From positions 1 through 23,181 of IMG/VR virus record IMGVR_UViG_3300045135_000518: a stretch of DNA of 23,181 nucleotides; one strand, written 5' to 3'. The notes under the pieces are model-generated. The model was not told the origin of the DNA. It saw only the letters and a program-made list of their open reading frames with translations, and did no database searches. Position 1 is the stretch's first letter; every line of letters starts with the position of its first letter. A program made the position numbers and the translations under genes. This stretch comes from a virus. Shown here one piece after another: positions 12,692 to 21,379 of the stretch.

Positions 12692-13264
12692 ATGGCTACA
12701 TTTTTAAAAAGAACGGTATATACAGGTGTAGAGCCTATAACATTAACGCAAGCTAAAGACTTTCTAAAAGTTAGCGGCTCGGATGATGATACTTATATAA
12801 CGGAACTTATATCTAATGTACGCGATTTCATAGAGGAGGAAACAAGCACGGCCTTAGTAAATAGAACGTATACGGAAACTTTCGATAGATTTCCAAGCGG
12901 GCGCGGTATTATAGAGCTTCAAATGTCTTGTAATATTACTACAATGACGGTAATATATTATAAGGATAATGCTGTAAATATACTTGATAATACCAAGTAT
13001 AGATATGTTGTAGACAATGGCTTACCAAAAGTTGAGCCTGTCGATGGGTGGATAACTGACTATGATAATAGAATAGGAGCTATTCAAATACAATATACAG
13101 CAACGCCTACAATGACAACTATTGACCCAGCTTTAAGACAAGCTATGTATTTACTTATTGCACATTGGTACGATAATAGGAGTGCTGTAACCTATGGAAA
13201 TGCGAAAGAATTGCCAATAGGGTACAACCGTATAATTAGAAACTATAAAAATACAGGCTTTTAA
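12692..13264 (+). CDS. Head-tail connector protein (HK97 gp6-like)
   Basis: A 190-residue adaptor expected to bind under the portal ring. The N-terminal part TLTQAKDFLKVSGSDDDTYITELISNVRDFIEEETSTAL (about 18-56) is the helical gp6/'phage connector' pattern, followed by RTYTETFDRFPS and, near the end, DPALRQAMYLLIAHWYDNR. All are standard features of the family. Position after the capsid and before the next connector is usual. The stop overlaps the next ATG by one base. Confidence 0.87.
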   Translation: MATFLKRTVYTGVEPITLTQAKDFLKVSGSDDDTYITELISNVRDFIEEETSTALVNRTYTETFDRFPSGRGIIELQMSCNITTMTVIYYKDNAVNILDNTKYRYVVDNGLPKVEPVDGWITDYDNRIGAIQIQYTATPTMTTIDPALRQAMYLLIAHWYDNRSAVTYGNAKELPIGYNRIIRNYKNTGF

Positions 13265-13593
13265 TGGACGCGGGGAGCTTTAGATATAAGATAGCTTTAA
13301 ATATAGCGAGCTTTACGCAAGATACAGACTATGGAGGTGTAAAGGCCGCCTATTCTATTACAAATGTATGGGCGCATATAAAAGAAGTTGCAGCAGATGA
13401 AAAGCTAACAGACGGCATTTTTTCATCGAGAACAAAGGCAATTTTTACATTAAGATACGACAGCACCGTGAACGCTGTAAGCTCACGAGATTCTATTACA
13501 TACGATAACTCAACGTATGAAATAAAAAGTGTAATTAAGAAAGGGCTAGGAAATAAGAGCCTTATAGAGATAACGGCAATAGCAAGCGAATGA
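13264..13593 (+). CDS. Head-tail joining protein (SPP1 gp16-like)
   Basis: A 109-residue beta-rich stopper/adaptor. The pattern AGSFRYKIALNIASFTQDTDYGGV at the N terminus, TNVWAHIKEV, RTKAIFTLRYDSTV and ITYDNSTYEIKSVIKKGL near the C terminus is characteristic of the phage head-tail joining family. Such proteins close the connector after DNA packaging. It sits between gp6-like and gp10-like genes, the normal place, and overlaps the following gene by four bases. Confidence 0.87.
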   Translation: MDAGSFRYKIALNIASFTQDTDYGGVKAAYSITNVWAHIKEVAADEKLTDGIFSSRTKAIFTLRYDSTVNAVSSRDSITYDNSTYEIKSVIKKGLGNKSLIEITAIASE

Positions 13594-14057
13594 GTGTTAC
13601 TATTGATTTTGACAGTAGAGAGCTAGAACGCCAATTATTAAAGGCTTCGGGCAAGATTAAGAGGCAAACGCTTTTAAAGGCTTTGCGCTCTTCTGGTGGT
13701 GCTATTCGTAAGGCTATGAAGTCGGCCGTCCCAGTTAGTGACTACGATAGATTCGTATATGGTAAAAGCGGCGTGCTAGGTGTTCACATGGCTGGAGACT
13801 TGCAGAAGTCAATAGGTAATATTACAGGGAAAAGTAAAAACTTCCCTAGTATTTACATCGGTCCGCGTGTCAAGGGGTCTAAGTGGAAATATGCGGGCTA
13901 TATTGGGCATTGGGTAGAATATGGGCAAGATACTGGCTACAATGTAGGCTTTGCGGGTCGTAGATTCGTAGAAAAGGGCTATAACGCTGGTCGTAAACAA
14001 TTTGAGCAACAAATGAGCAGTAAACTAGAAAAGTTTGCCGCAAAAGCATTAAGCTAG
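13590..14057 (+). CDS. Tail completion protein (HK97 gp10-like)
   Basis: A 155-residue protein with the HK97 gp10 family features: FDSRELERQLLKASGKIKRQ at the N terminus, LLKALRSSGGAIRKAMKSAVPVS (36-60), DLQKSIGNITGK and YAGYIGHWVEYGQD, then RRFVEKGYNAGRKQFEQQM. The family acts at the tail end that joins the head. The stop codon is followed directly by the ATG at 14058. Confidence 0.85.
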   Translation: MSVTIDFDSRELERQLLKASGKIKRQTLLKALRSSGGAIRKAMKSAVPVSDYDRFVYGKSGVLGVHMAGDLQKSIGNITGKSKNFPSIYIGPRVKGSKWKYAGYIGHWVEYGQDTGYNVGFAGRRFVEKGYNAGRKQFEQQMSSKLEKFAAKALS

Positions 14058-14468
14058 ATGAGTAGTATATCATATACAGGAAAGTTTATATATGGCGTAA
14101 TGAGTAATGATGCAACGCTTACGGCATTAGTGCCAGCTGCAAAGATACAACCGAGCGCGATATATAACCAGAAGCCCGAAGAGGGGATATATTACGAGAT
14201 TCTTAATATTCAGAAAGACAATGTAAAAGGGGTGCAACGTGCGCCGATAAGTACAGCGGTAGTAAATATTGAGTGCTTTAATGCGGAGTATAATATAGTG
14301 CAAGATATAGCGCATAGAATACAAGTATTATTTGATAAAAAAACGCCAGCAACATATTACGGCGTAAGTTTAAACGGTTGTATAGTAACCAATTATAGAA
14401 CTGACTACGATAGTATTAATAACTTACATTATGTATCTTTAGTGATAGATGTAAGACTAAACACGTAA
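14058..14468 (+). CDS. Tail terminator/completion protein (DUF3168, gp17-like)
   Basis: A 136-residue protein of the DUF3168/gp17 type, which caps the tail tube and sets the interface with the head. The features seen are IYGVMSNDATLTALVPAAKIQPSAIYNQ at the N terminus, YYEIL..., a central STAVVNIECFNAEYNIVQDIAHRIQVLFD strand-helix unit and the closing YVSLVIDVRL strand. The same order (gp6, gp16-like, gp10, gp17) is standard in HK97-like siphoviruses. Confidence 0.82.
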   Translation: MSSISYTGKFIYGVMSNDATLTALVPAAKIQPSAIYNQKPEEGIYYEILNIQKDNVKGVQRAPISTAVVNIECFNAEYNIVQDIAHRIQVLFDKKTPATYYGVSLNGCIVTNYRTDYDSINNLHYVSLVIDVRLNT

Positions 14469-14471
14469 GCT

Positions 14472-14657
14472 ATGTATAAAATTAGACTAACAGAGGATTG
14501 CAAAGTAAAAGGCAAACAATACCGTAAGGGCGGAGTAGTTGTAACTTTTAAAGAGGAAACAGCGCGCGAGTTTGCAAAATGTGGCACTTTAATTTGCGGA
14601 GAGTTAAAGCCTTTAAAAGCTAAAAAATCAACAAAAAAACCAACTAAAACCAAATAA
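14472..14657 (+). CDS. Small lysine-rich protein of the tail region
   Basis: A 61-residue protein. The first 45 residues form a compact beta-like unit (MYKIRLTEDCKVKGKQYRKGGVVVTF..., GTLICGEL), the end is a lysine- and threonine-rich tail (KAKKSTKKPTKTK). Similar short proteins occur near head and tail genes of phages, but I do not know the function. It lies three bases after the tail terminator gene and two bases before the tail tube gene, so it is probably made with them and could be a minor structural protein. Confidence 0.7.
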   Translation: MYKIRLTEDCKVKGKQYRKGGVVVTFKEETAREFAKCGTLICGELKPLKAKKSTKKPTKTK

Positions 14658-14659
14658 CA

Positions 14660-15088
14660 ATGGCTATCTTAAACGCTACGGACTTAGTACTCAAAGTCCA
14701 TACAACAGACGGAAGCGAGGAAATAATCGCGCACGCAACAAATTGCTCTTTAGAGGTATCTATGGATGAGCGAGATATTACAACTAAAGGCTCTGGAGGC
14801 TGGAAAGAAATTGGAGGCGGCTTACGTTCGTGGTCAGTTTCTACGGATGCTTTATATTCGGCTACTTCTGAAAGTGGGGCGGACTTTAGCACTTTATTCG
14901 GCTACTTAGATAATCGTTCTAAAGTATACATAGAGTTTACTTTACAAAGTACAGCTTCTGGAGATAATTACTACGAGGGTCAAGGCTATATTACTTCTTT
15001 GAATGTATCTGGAGGCGTAGAAGAGACGGCAACGTATTCTATTAATATCGCTGGTTCAAGAGCCTTAGACGAAGTAACAGTAGTATAA
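14660..15088 (+). CDS. Major tail tube protein
   Basis: A 142-residue beta-rich protein predicted to stack as hexamers into the tail tube. Markers are the N-terminal DLVLKVHTTDGSEEIIAHATNCSLEVSMDERDITTKGSGGWKE (about 8-50), where the 'is...e..d.t.k.s.gw.e...g..sws' pattern is typical of TP901-1/phi13-type tail tubes, then RSWSVSTDALY and a C-terminal GQGYITSLNVSGGVEETATYSINIAGS. It precedes the tail chaperone genes, as expected. It is fairly short for the family. Confidence 0.88.
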   Translation: MAILNATDLVLKVHTTDGSEEIIAHATNCSLEVSMDERDITTKGSGGWKEIGGGLRSWSVSTDALYSATSESGADFSTLFGYLDNRSKVYIEFTLQSTASGDNYYEGQGYITSLNVSGGVEETATYSINIAGSRALDEVTVV

Positions 15089-15089
15089 T

Positions 15090-15425
15090 ATGTCAAAAGT
15101 AACCCCCATAATTATAGCAGGCACAGCCAGACCCGTAAAATACGGGTTTGCAGCCTTGCGAGCTTTTGGCGATGCTACAGGATTGACTCTAAAAGATATT
15201 AACGCAATAGGCGAAGATATATCTTTCACGCAAGCTATTGCGCTTGTGTGGGCTGGTTTAAAGGATGGAGCTAGAGTAACAAAAGAGCCTTTTAATATGA
15301 CCCTTGATGATGTAGCCGATTTATTAGACGAAGATAATGAGGCACTAGGGAGAGTATTAGAAGTATTTGCTACAAGCTTAGCACCAGAACCAACGCCAGA
15401 GCCTAAGAAGTCAAAAAAAAAGTAG
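15090..15425 (+). CDS. Tail assembly chaperone G (pre-frameshift product)
   Basis: A 111-residue helical protein (FAALRAFGDATGLTLKDINAIGEDISFTQAIALVWAGLKDGA, then MTLDDVADLLDEDNEALGRVLEVFATSL), the pattern of the N-terminal tail assembly chaperone that coats the tape measure during tail assembly. It ends in a proline/lysine-rich linker, PEPTPEPKKSKKK, whose codons contain the slippery sequence. Most ribosomes should stop at TAG 15423-15425 and a minority slip to make the longer GT form. Confidence 0.85.
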   Translation: MSKVTPIIIAGTARPVKYGFAALRAFGDATGLTLKDINAIGEDISFTQAIALVWAGLKDGARVTKEPFNMTLDDVADLLDEDNEALGRVLEVFATSLAPEPTPEPKKSKKK

Positions 15426-15817
15426 ATAGTAGCCCCCAGTTAGGGGCTTACTATACTTTCGACCAACTCGAAGAGATTGCTTTTGGGTGGCTAAATTTAA
15501 GCCCTAAAGAGCTTGACGACTTCACACCACGCGAGTTTAGAAATAAACTGAAAGGCTTTGAAGATTTGCAAGAGTATCGAGACAGGGGCGAGTGGGAACG
15601 TACTAGAATGACAATAGTTAAACTATTGCAACCGCACGCGAAAAAAGGCGCAAGCCTAGATCCTTATAAATTGATGCCTTTTGCATGGGACAAAAAACCC
15701 GAAGAGGTTAATAAATTGAGTGCCGAAAAGCTAAAGTATATAAATGAGAGGCGTAAGCTAATCAAGAAAAAAGGAGTATCTAAGAAATGGGACTTAAACA
15801 AGCAACGGTTAAATTAG
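15090..15817 (+). CDS. Tail assembly chaperone GT, made by -1 ribosomal frameshift
   Basis: The extended form of the chaperone. After a -1 slip at A AAA AAG (15416-15422) the frame continues without a stop from 15422 to 15817, giving a total of about 242 residues. The added part begins VDSSPQLGAYYTFDQLEEIAFG and continues with WLNLSPKELDDFTPREFRNK, the 'lsp.el..lTprEf' pattern of T domains, and ends in a basic region. In lambda-like phages G and GT are needed in a fixed ratio; T recruits the tail tube protein. The frame has no good start of its own near its beginning. The end overlaps the tape measure gene by 31 bases. Confidence 0.82.
15416..15448 (+). promoter_or_regulatory. Programmed -1 frameshift signal
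   Basis: The heptamer A AAA AAG (15416-15422) is in the correct phase relative to the G reading frame, inside a run of nine As, and immediately precedes the G stop codon TAG. Eight bases later a hairpin AGCCCC-cagtta-GGGGCT (15431-15436 with 15443-15448) begins and can be extended by AGT/ACT across one bulged T. Slippery site, spacing and hairpin are all as in known -1 signals such as dnaX. Confidence 0.85.
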
Positions 15818-17760
15818 GGGTAGATTTAAGCCAATTCAATACAGGACTTAAAAAAGCTCAAAAAAGCCTAAGAAAGGTAGGCAAATCTATGCAGAATGTA
15901 GGTAAAGGCATGAGCGTAGGACTAACCGCACCTTTAACAGCTTTTGCCGCTGCAAGTGTAAAAGCCTTTGATACACAAGCTAAGGCAGAGGCTAAATTAA
16001 TGACAGCCTTAAAAGGTAATGAAGAGGCTTATAAGTCATTAACCGCACAAGCTAGAGAGCTACAAAAAGTTACTATTTTTGGAGATGAGGAAACAATAGC
16101 AGCTCAATCTATGCTTGCTAGTATGGGGCTAGAAGAGGAAGCTATTAAACGCTTAACTCCGCTTATACAAGATATGGCAACCGCAAAAGGTATGAGCCTT
16201 GCGGGGGCGGCTGATTTAGTGGCTAAGTCAGTAGGTAGTAGTACAAACGCCTTGAGTAGATACGGAATACAAATAGAGGGCGCAGTAGGTAGTACTGACC
16301 GTTTAGATAGTGCCGTAAATGCTTTGTCTAGTCAATTTGAGGGGCAAGCTATGGCAGCGGCACAAGCTGGGGCTGGTCCGTTACAACAGCTTAAAAATAG
16401 CTTCGGCGACCTTATGGAAGTGATAGGGGAGGCATTAGTTCCAGTACTTAAAACTTTAACAGATAAAGCGCAGTCTATTGTTAGTTGGTTTTTAAATTTA
16501 GACGGCGGAACAAAGCGCATAATTATAACTATTGGCGGGGTGCTTGCTGTACTCGGTCCAGTTGTTGCCCTATTTGGTACACTTGCAACCGTAGTAGCCG
16601 CAGTAATTAGCCCTATTGGTTTAGCCGTTGCCGCTATTGCTGGATTAGTTGCAGCCTTTTTATATGTGCGCGATAATTGGGAAGCCTTTAAGGAGAGGCT
16701 TGGGGATTGGTCATGGTGGAAAAATGCACTTATACAGGCTTTACAATGGCTTGTAGAATACAACCCTTTGAGTTTAGTTATAAAAGGTTTTAATAAGGTT
16801 TTAGAGTTCTTTGGTAAAAACCCAATACCTAACCCATACGAAAATATAGCCGATGGCTTAGAAGAGTTAAAAGGCGAAACAAAAGAATACGAACACCAAT
16901 TTAAGAGCTTTGGCGATTCGATGAAGTCCCAAGCTAAAGAGATTGCGGGGGCGTTTGGTAACTTAGGCGCTTCTATGGGGGTTGGGTCTGGAACACCAAG
17001 CACCCCCAAAACACGCCAAAAAGTAGAAACTGCAACAGTAAGTACTAAAACTATTGATTCGGTAGGCTCGACAGATGTAGGCGGACAACTACAAGGCGGA
17101 CGAATGGCAGATTTACCTTTACAGGGAATGGATGCCGTAGCTTCTAAAATGGGTAATTTATCCGAAATGGTGTTAAGTTTTGCCGACCAATTCGGCGGTG
17201 TGTTTGGTCAAGTATTCGACTTTATAGGTCAGAATATAGATAATCAAATGACTAAACTAGACAACTATTATAACAAAGAAGCCGAGAGAATAGCGAATAG
17301 TAAAAAGACCGAAGAGCAAAAGCAAAAAGCATTAGAAAAGCTAGACGAAAAAGTAGCTAAAAAGAAAGCAGCTTTACAACGTAAGCAAGCAATAGCCGAT
17401 AAGGCAAGGGCTATGTTTGAAGCTACGATAAACGTAGCAGCGCAAGTTGCAGCGTCTATTGCTAACCCTGTAATGGCTGCAATAGTGGCTGGACTAGGGG
17501 CGGCACAAATTGCAACTATAGCCGCAGCACCAATACCAGCTTTTGCACAAGGTGGGCTTGTGTTCGGTCCTACTATGGGACTTGTAGGGGAGGGTATAGG
17601 TACAACTAGAAGCAACCCCGAAGTAATTGCCCCGCTTGATAAATTAAGTCAATTCATTGGAGGAGGGCAACAAAACATTGTTGTAACTGGTCGCTTAGAT
17701 GGTACAGATATCTTATTAAGCTCTAAGCAAACATTAATTAATAGTAGGAGAGTGCGATAA
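15787..17760 (+). CDS. Tail tape measure protein
   Basis: A 657-residue protein that sets tail length and is ejected with DNA. The N terminus (TVKLGVDLSQFNTGLKKAQKSLRKVGKSMQNVGKGMS) is the standard tape-measure start. A hydrophobic region, about residues 240-295 (IIITIGGVLAVLGPVVALFG..., VISPIGLAVAAIAGLVAAF), could cross the host membrane. A coiled coil (KTEEQKQKALEKLDEKVAKKK) and a second hydrophobic segment (INVAAQVAASIANPVMAAIV) precede the FAQGGLVFGPTMGLVGEG end typical of the family. By the usual 0.15 nm per residue the tail would be about 100 nm. The start lies inside the T frame. Confidence 0.93.
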   Translation: MGLKQATVKLGVDLSQFNTGLKKAQKSLRKVGKSMQNVGKGMSVGLTAPLTAFAAASVKAFDTQAKAEAKLMTALKGNEEAYKSLTAQARELQKVTIFGDEETIAAQSMLASMGLEEEAIKRLTPLIQDMATAKGMSLAGAADLVAKSVGSSTNALSRYGIQIEGAVGSTDRLDSAVNALSSQFEGQAMAAAQAGAGPLQQLKNSFGDLMEVIGEALVPVLKTLTDKAQSIVSWFLNLDGGTKRIIITIGGVLAVLGPVVALFGTLATVVAAVISPIGLAVAAIAGLVAAFLYVRDNWEAFKERLGDWSWWKNALIQALQWLVEYNPLSLVIKGFNKVLEFFGKNPIPNPYENIADGLEELKGETKEYEHQFKSFGDSMKSQAKEIAGAFGNLGASMGVGSGTPSTPKTRQKVETATVSTKTIDSVGSTDVGGQLQGGRMADLPLQGMDAVASKMGNLSEMVLSFADQFGGVFGQVFDFIGQNIDNQMTKLDNYYNKEAERIANSKKTEEQKQKALEKLDEKVAKKKAALQRKQAIADKARAMFEATINVAAQVAASIANPVMAAIVAGLGAAQIATIAAAPIPAFAQGGLVFGPTMGLVGEGIGTTRSNPEVIAPLDKLSQFIGGGQQNIVVTGRLDGTDILLSSKQTLINSRRVR

Positions 17761-17761
17761 T

Positions 17762-20700
17762 ATGGGGTTAAGATATACAGCCGAGTTTACAAATATTCGC
17801 GAAAAGGATTATAAGGTAGAAATTTATGATACTGAACATTCTGGCGGCTCTACGACCTTAGAAATATATGGGCAAAGCGGTGTAATGATAACATGGCAAA
17901 GCCCAAGCGACAAATCATATAACCTAATAAAGTCTAGCTCGGCAAGTGTTGAATTTGTTATTGACAATGCTAGTAAATTATCTGTTATTCAAGAGATTGC
18001 AAGTAGTAATGAGGGGCGTTTTAGGATTAAAATTTATTATCAAGATGATACTTCTTATAATTTATATTGGGCAGGCTTCGTGCTTCCAGATATGATAAAT
18101 TATAAGGATGATGCATACCCTTTTAGTTTAAAGATTAGCGCCGTTTGTGCTATTGGATTTATGAAAGATAGACCTTTTGCAAATGCAGACGGAACACCAA
18201 TAGACCAACGATTTAAAATTAAGGACTTAATTACTAAATGCTTTGAGCTTACTGGCGTGCTTGACTTGTGGGGTGCAAATGATATCTTTTTGCAAACGTA
18301 TGTTAAGTGGTTTGAAAGTACCACAATGACCGCAGAAGTTGACGACCCTTGTGCAAAAGCTGGTATATATACAACGCCTTTAAATGAGTATAATGATGGC
18401 GAATTTAAGCCAAAAAATATACTAGAAGTGTTGAATATAGTTTGCAATTTATTTCATGCTCGTATTATATTAGATGACGGAAAGTATGTATTTGAGCAAA
18501 TGCCACATCTTGCAGATTTAACCTTAAAAAGGTTTAATTATAAAACAGATAATACAGCGCATACAACAGCAACAGAAACAAATGCTTTATTTATTGCGCT
18601 TGGAGAAATTGCAACAAATGACCCCTTAAACCCAAATAACTCATCTGCATTTCCAGGCTTTTACGATAGAACACACTCTTATAGCCGCTCACTTCGTGAG
18701 CTTACAGTAGATTGGAAAGGGGCGGGATATCAAGAAGATGGTAATATATACCCGTTGTATTACAACTCTTTTATAAATGCGCCAGCTAACCAGTCAAACC
18801 CTTTTGACAATGAATACGGTTCTATATTATCGGCGTGGGAATACGCCCAAACATACGGACCTTATTTAATACCTAGTTTGCAAAATTGGCAAAATCTAGG
18901 CTATACTAGTGAACCATCTTTAGGTGGTGAAATACAAAGCAACGCCGCAGACTATAAATATCGTATAAAAGGAACGGTTAGATTTATAATGCGCAAAACG
19001 GGTAATAATGCAACGTATAATAAGCATATGTACGGGCGTTTCGCTAGGCTTCCTATTAAAGTATATATAGATAATTTAAGCGGGTCGGACCAGCACTTAC
19101 AAATAAAGAGCTGGGGCGATAACGGTCAAATAATTAACAATACAGATATAAGCCCTTTACAGTATGGCGTTGATAATATGCCAAACGGCGAAAGTCCTAT
19201 AACTTCAGTTTGGGGACCGACTTCTAGTACACGAATGAAAGTATCTAGTGGTATGTTTGCTATTTCGCAAAATGACCCAATAGGAACAACAAGCGTGCAT
19301 GAAGTTGAATTCGATATATATACGCCTAATATTGATATTGACGGCTTTTTGAAAGTTGTATGCGATAATTTAAGCGATATTAAGCTAGTTGACGGAGACG
19401 GCAACGAAACAGCGCAAACAAATAACCAAATTTGGGCTAATTTTGGTTTATCAATAGCTTTACCAGATTTTAAAATTTACTTGTATGCAGATGGCGAGCT
19501 TGTAAATAATAGCGAAGTGCTTACAACTTCTGTAGATGGCTCTAACACTTCTCAAAGTGCTATTTATAATATAGCTGATACGGTATACGGAGACGGACCA
19601 ACGGCGGCTGGTTATAAATGTATTTGGATAAATACCAGCGGTAACAACTGGCAGCAGTCAAATATGTGGAATGTTAACGGGGTCGGAGATGCGTATATTA
19701 TCCAGAAGCGTATTAGCTTAGATATAATGCAGTATAATAGATACAGCCAACAACTATTAAAAGCTAAATGTATAGAGCCTTATTTTGATATTTCAGGTAA
19801 GTATAATAGAGTAAGCCGTATGTATAAGCGTGGATATGACTCTAGGGCTGGAAGCAATGTATTTGAAGATTGGCTATTTAATGGCGGTACTTACAATTTA
19901 GGTATGGGGGAGCTTGCTGGAGGGTGGCAGATGATGGTTGAAGCACCTGAAAGCGATATAGTAATATTAACTAATGATGATGAGCCTGTAATTTTAGGAG
20001 ACCCTAAAAGCAAAGTATTTAATAACGCTGGAGCGACAATTTCACAAATAGCATCACAGGAAAGCGTTACTAAGTTAACCGATGCTTTAGGAATTGACCC
20101 AGATGGCGGCGCGCTAACTACATTAAATGTAGAGGCTTTAGATTTTGACTTACAAGATAACACTCAATTAATATTAATAGACACAACGGCGCGCAAAAGT
20201 CAAGTATTAAAATTAAGCCAAGCAGAGAGCAAAGGAGCAACTACAATTAATATAGATTCGTTTACGCCAGCTTTTAGCTTTGGTAAATACTCGCGTATTG
20301 TAATAGATAAATATTGGGTCGCCCAAGAAGTATCTAAAAACGTAAGTGCATATTTTGATTTATTTACGGGGTGTTCATTCTATGATAATCTAGGTACTAC
20401 AAGGCATTATCTACCTTTTTACTCAACGCTGGAAACAACTAGCTCTAGTGTGGACGATGTAAACCTATTAGCAACGCATGACGGATATTTTGATAGTTTC
20501 ATATTGCGCACTGATAACGGTATAAATGCGGCAGGAACTATTACAATAGCTGCGTATCATGTACGAAAGGGACTAACAACCGTAACACTATTAGAGGCGC
20601 AAGCTTTAGCCGTTGATTCGGCTACAAATAAAAAGGCAATGAGCTTTAAATTTACAAGCACAACGGCAATATTTAAAGCTGGCGATAGGTTATTAATTGA

Positions 20701-20806
20701 AATACAATGCTCTAGCGGTGTTTCTACGGCGTCTAGATATTGGTATGGCAGCCTATTGTTAAAGTATAAGAAAGGGACTAACTTTACTACAACTAGCGTA
20801 AATTGA
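17762..20806 (+). CDS. Large tail-tip protein (distal tail / baseplate, probable receptor-binding end)
   Basis: A 1014-residue protein directly after the tape measure. The first 170 residues (GLRYTAEFTNIREKDYKVEIYDTE, SASVEFVIDNASKLSVIQEI, YNLYWAGFVLPDMINYKDDAYPFSLKISA) look like a distal-tail or tail-hub unit known from Bacteroidetes phages: beta-rich, with the 'W.G.v.pd' pattern. The rest is beta-rich. A linker-like block TTARKSQVLKLSQAESKGATTINI (about residue 812 onward) leads to a C-terminal sandwich-like domain (STLETTSSSVDDVNLLATHDGY..., RYWYGSLLLKYK) that may contact the host or be a trimeric tip. No other fibre gene is present in the window, so this protein may combine hub and host recognition. 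Stop TGA overlaps the next ATG. Confidence 0.72.
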   Translation: MGLRYTAEFTNIREKDYKVEIYDTEHSGGSTTLEIYGQSGVMITWQSPSDKSYNLIKSSSASVEFVIDNASKLSVIQEIASSNEGRFRIKIYYQDDTSYNLYWAGFVLPDMINYKDDAYPFSLKISAVCAIGFMKDRPFANADGTPIDQRFKIKDLITKCFELTGVLDLWGANDIFLQTYVKWFESTTMTAEVDDPCAKAGIYTTPLNEYNDGEFKPKNILEVLNIVCNLFHARIILDDGKYVFEQMPHLADLTLKRFNYKTDNTAHTTATETNALFIALGEIATNDPLNPNNSSAFPGFYDRTHSYSRSLRELTVDWKGAGYQEDGNIYPLYYNSFINAPANQSNPFDNEYGSILSAWEYAQTYGPYLIPSLQNWQNLGYTSEPSLGGEIQSNAADYKYRIKGTVRFIMRKTGNNATYNKHMYGRFARLPIKVYIDNLSGSDQHLQIKSWGDNGQIINNTDISPLQYGVDNMPNGESPITSVWGPTSSTRMKVSSGMFAISQNDPIGTTSVHEVEFDIYTPNIDIDGFLKVVCDNLSDIKLVDGDGNETAQTNNQIWANFGLSIALPDFKIYLYADGELVNNSEVLTTSVDGSNTSQSAIYNIADTVYGDGPTAAGYKCIWINTSGNNWQQSNMWNVNGVGDAYIIQKRISLDIMQYNRYSQQLLKAKCIEPYFDISGKYNRVSRMYKRGYDSRAGSNVFEDWLFNGGTYNLGMGELAGGWQMMVEAPESDIVILTNDDEPVILGDPKSKVFNNAGATISQIASQESVTKLTDALGIDPDGGALTTLNVEALDFDLQDNTQLILIDTTARKSQVLKLSQAESKGATTINIDSFTPAFSFGKYSRIVIDKYWVAQEVSKNVSAYFDLFTGCSFYDNLGTTRHYLPFYSTLETTSSSVDDVNLLATHDGYFDSFILRTDNGINAAGTITIAAYHVRKGLTTVTLLEAQALAVDSATNKKAMSFKFTSTTAIFKAGDRLLIEIQCSSGVSTASRYWYGSLLLKYKKGTNFTTTSVN

Positions 20807-20976
20807 TGCAAGATAAATATCACAACGTAATAGATAGCGTAAAAATAGCAGCAGCAAATACGGGAGCTATAAGTGTGAGCCTTTCAGAAGCTGAAAGCTG
20901 GCTTAGGGTTATTTCTTTAGTCGCTGCAATTTCATATACCTTTTATAAATTCTATAAGGACGTAAAAAATGAGTGA
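20806..20976 (+). CDS. Small one-pass membrane protein, holin candidate
   Basis: A 56-residue protein. A polar N terminus (MQDKYHNVIDSVKIAAANTGAISVSLSEAES) is followed by one membrane segment, WLRVISLVAAISYTFYKFY (about 32-50), and the short charged tail KDVKNE. It starts by a TGATG overlap with the tail-tip stop and overlaps the DUF5675 gene by eight bases, so it is locked between the tail genes and a possible cell-wall enzyme. This is the usual place for a holin. Size and one-segment layout agree, but other small phage membrane proteins look alike. Confidence 0.65.
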   Translation: MQDKYHNVIDSVKIAAANTGAISVSLSEAESWLRVISLVAAISYTFYKFYKDVKNE

Positions 20977-21379
20977 ATTAAAAGCCGTACTTTTTAGACT
21001 TTCAGACAATGGCAAGCAGACTTTAGGGCGTTTGCAATTATATAAGGGCTTAGATACAATTTTTGAAGCTGTAAGCCTAGAGCTGCCTTTTAAAGCTAAT
21101 ATGCGTAATATTAGCGCGATACCTAAAGGCACTTATAAGGTAATGCCTAGGGAAAGCGAGAAGTACGGTAAACATTTTGAAATATTAAATGTAAAAGGAA
21201 GAGATTACATACTAATACACCCAGCAAATTACTACAACCAATTAAGGGGGTGTATCGCTTTAGGCTCTTATTTCTATGATATTAATGCAGACGGCGAGCA
21301 TGATATTACAAATAGTCGCAGAACTATTAAAGCCTTATTAAATGCAGCCCCGCAAGGCTTCGAGCTTACAATTATCTAA
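20969..21379 (+). CDS. DUF5675 family protein (possible lysis or cell-wall protein)
   Basis: A 136-residue protein that fits DUF5675: TLGRLQLYKGLDTIFEAVSLELPFKANMRNISAIPKGTYKV near the N terminus, then KHFEILNVKGRDYILIHPANYYNQLRGCIALGS (about 74-106), with the family's 'R..iliH.gN....GCI..G' block. The histidine-cysteine arrangement (IHPAN...GCI) resembles that of L,D-transpeptidase-like folds, so an action on peptidoglycan is possible but unproven. It follows a holin candidate and ends the late gene block; there is no other obvious endolysin in the window. Confidence 0.78.
   Translation: MSELKAVLFRLSDNGKQTLGRLQLYKGLDTIFEAVSLELPFKANMRNISAIPKGTYKVMPRESEKYGKHFEILNVKGRDYILIHPANYYNQLRGCIALGSYFYDINADGEHDITNSRRTIKALLNAAPQGFELTII

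Noticed and set aside
16332-17009. A 225-codon open frame on the - strand within the tape measure gene
   Set aside because: It is a shadow of the tape measure coding frame: low-complexity composition rich in S, P and A, no family pattern, and no other - strand gene in the window.
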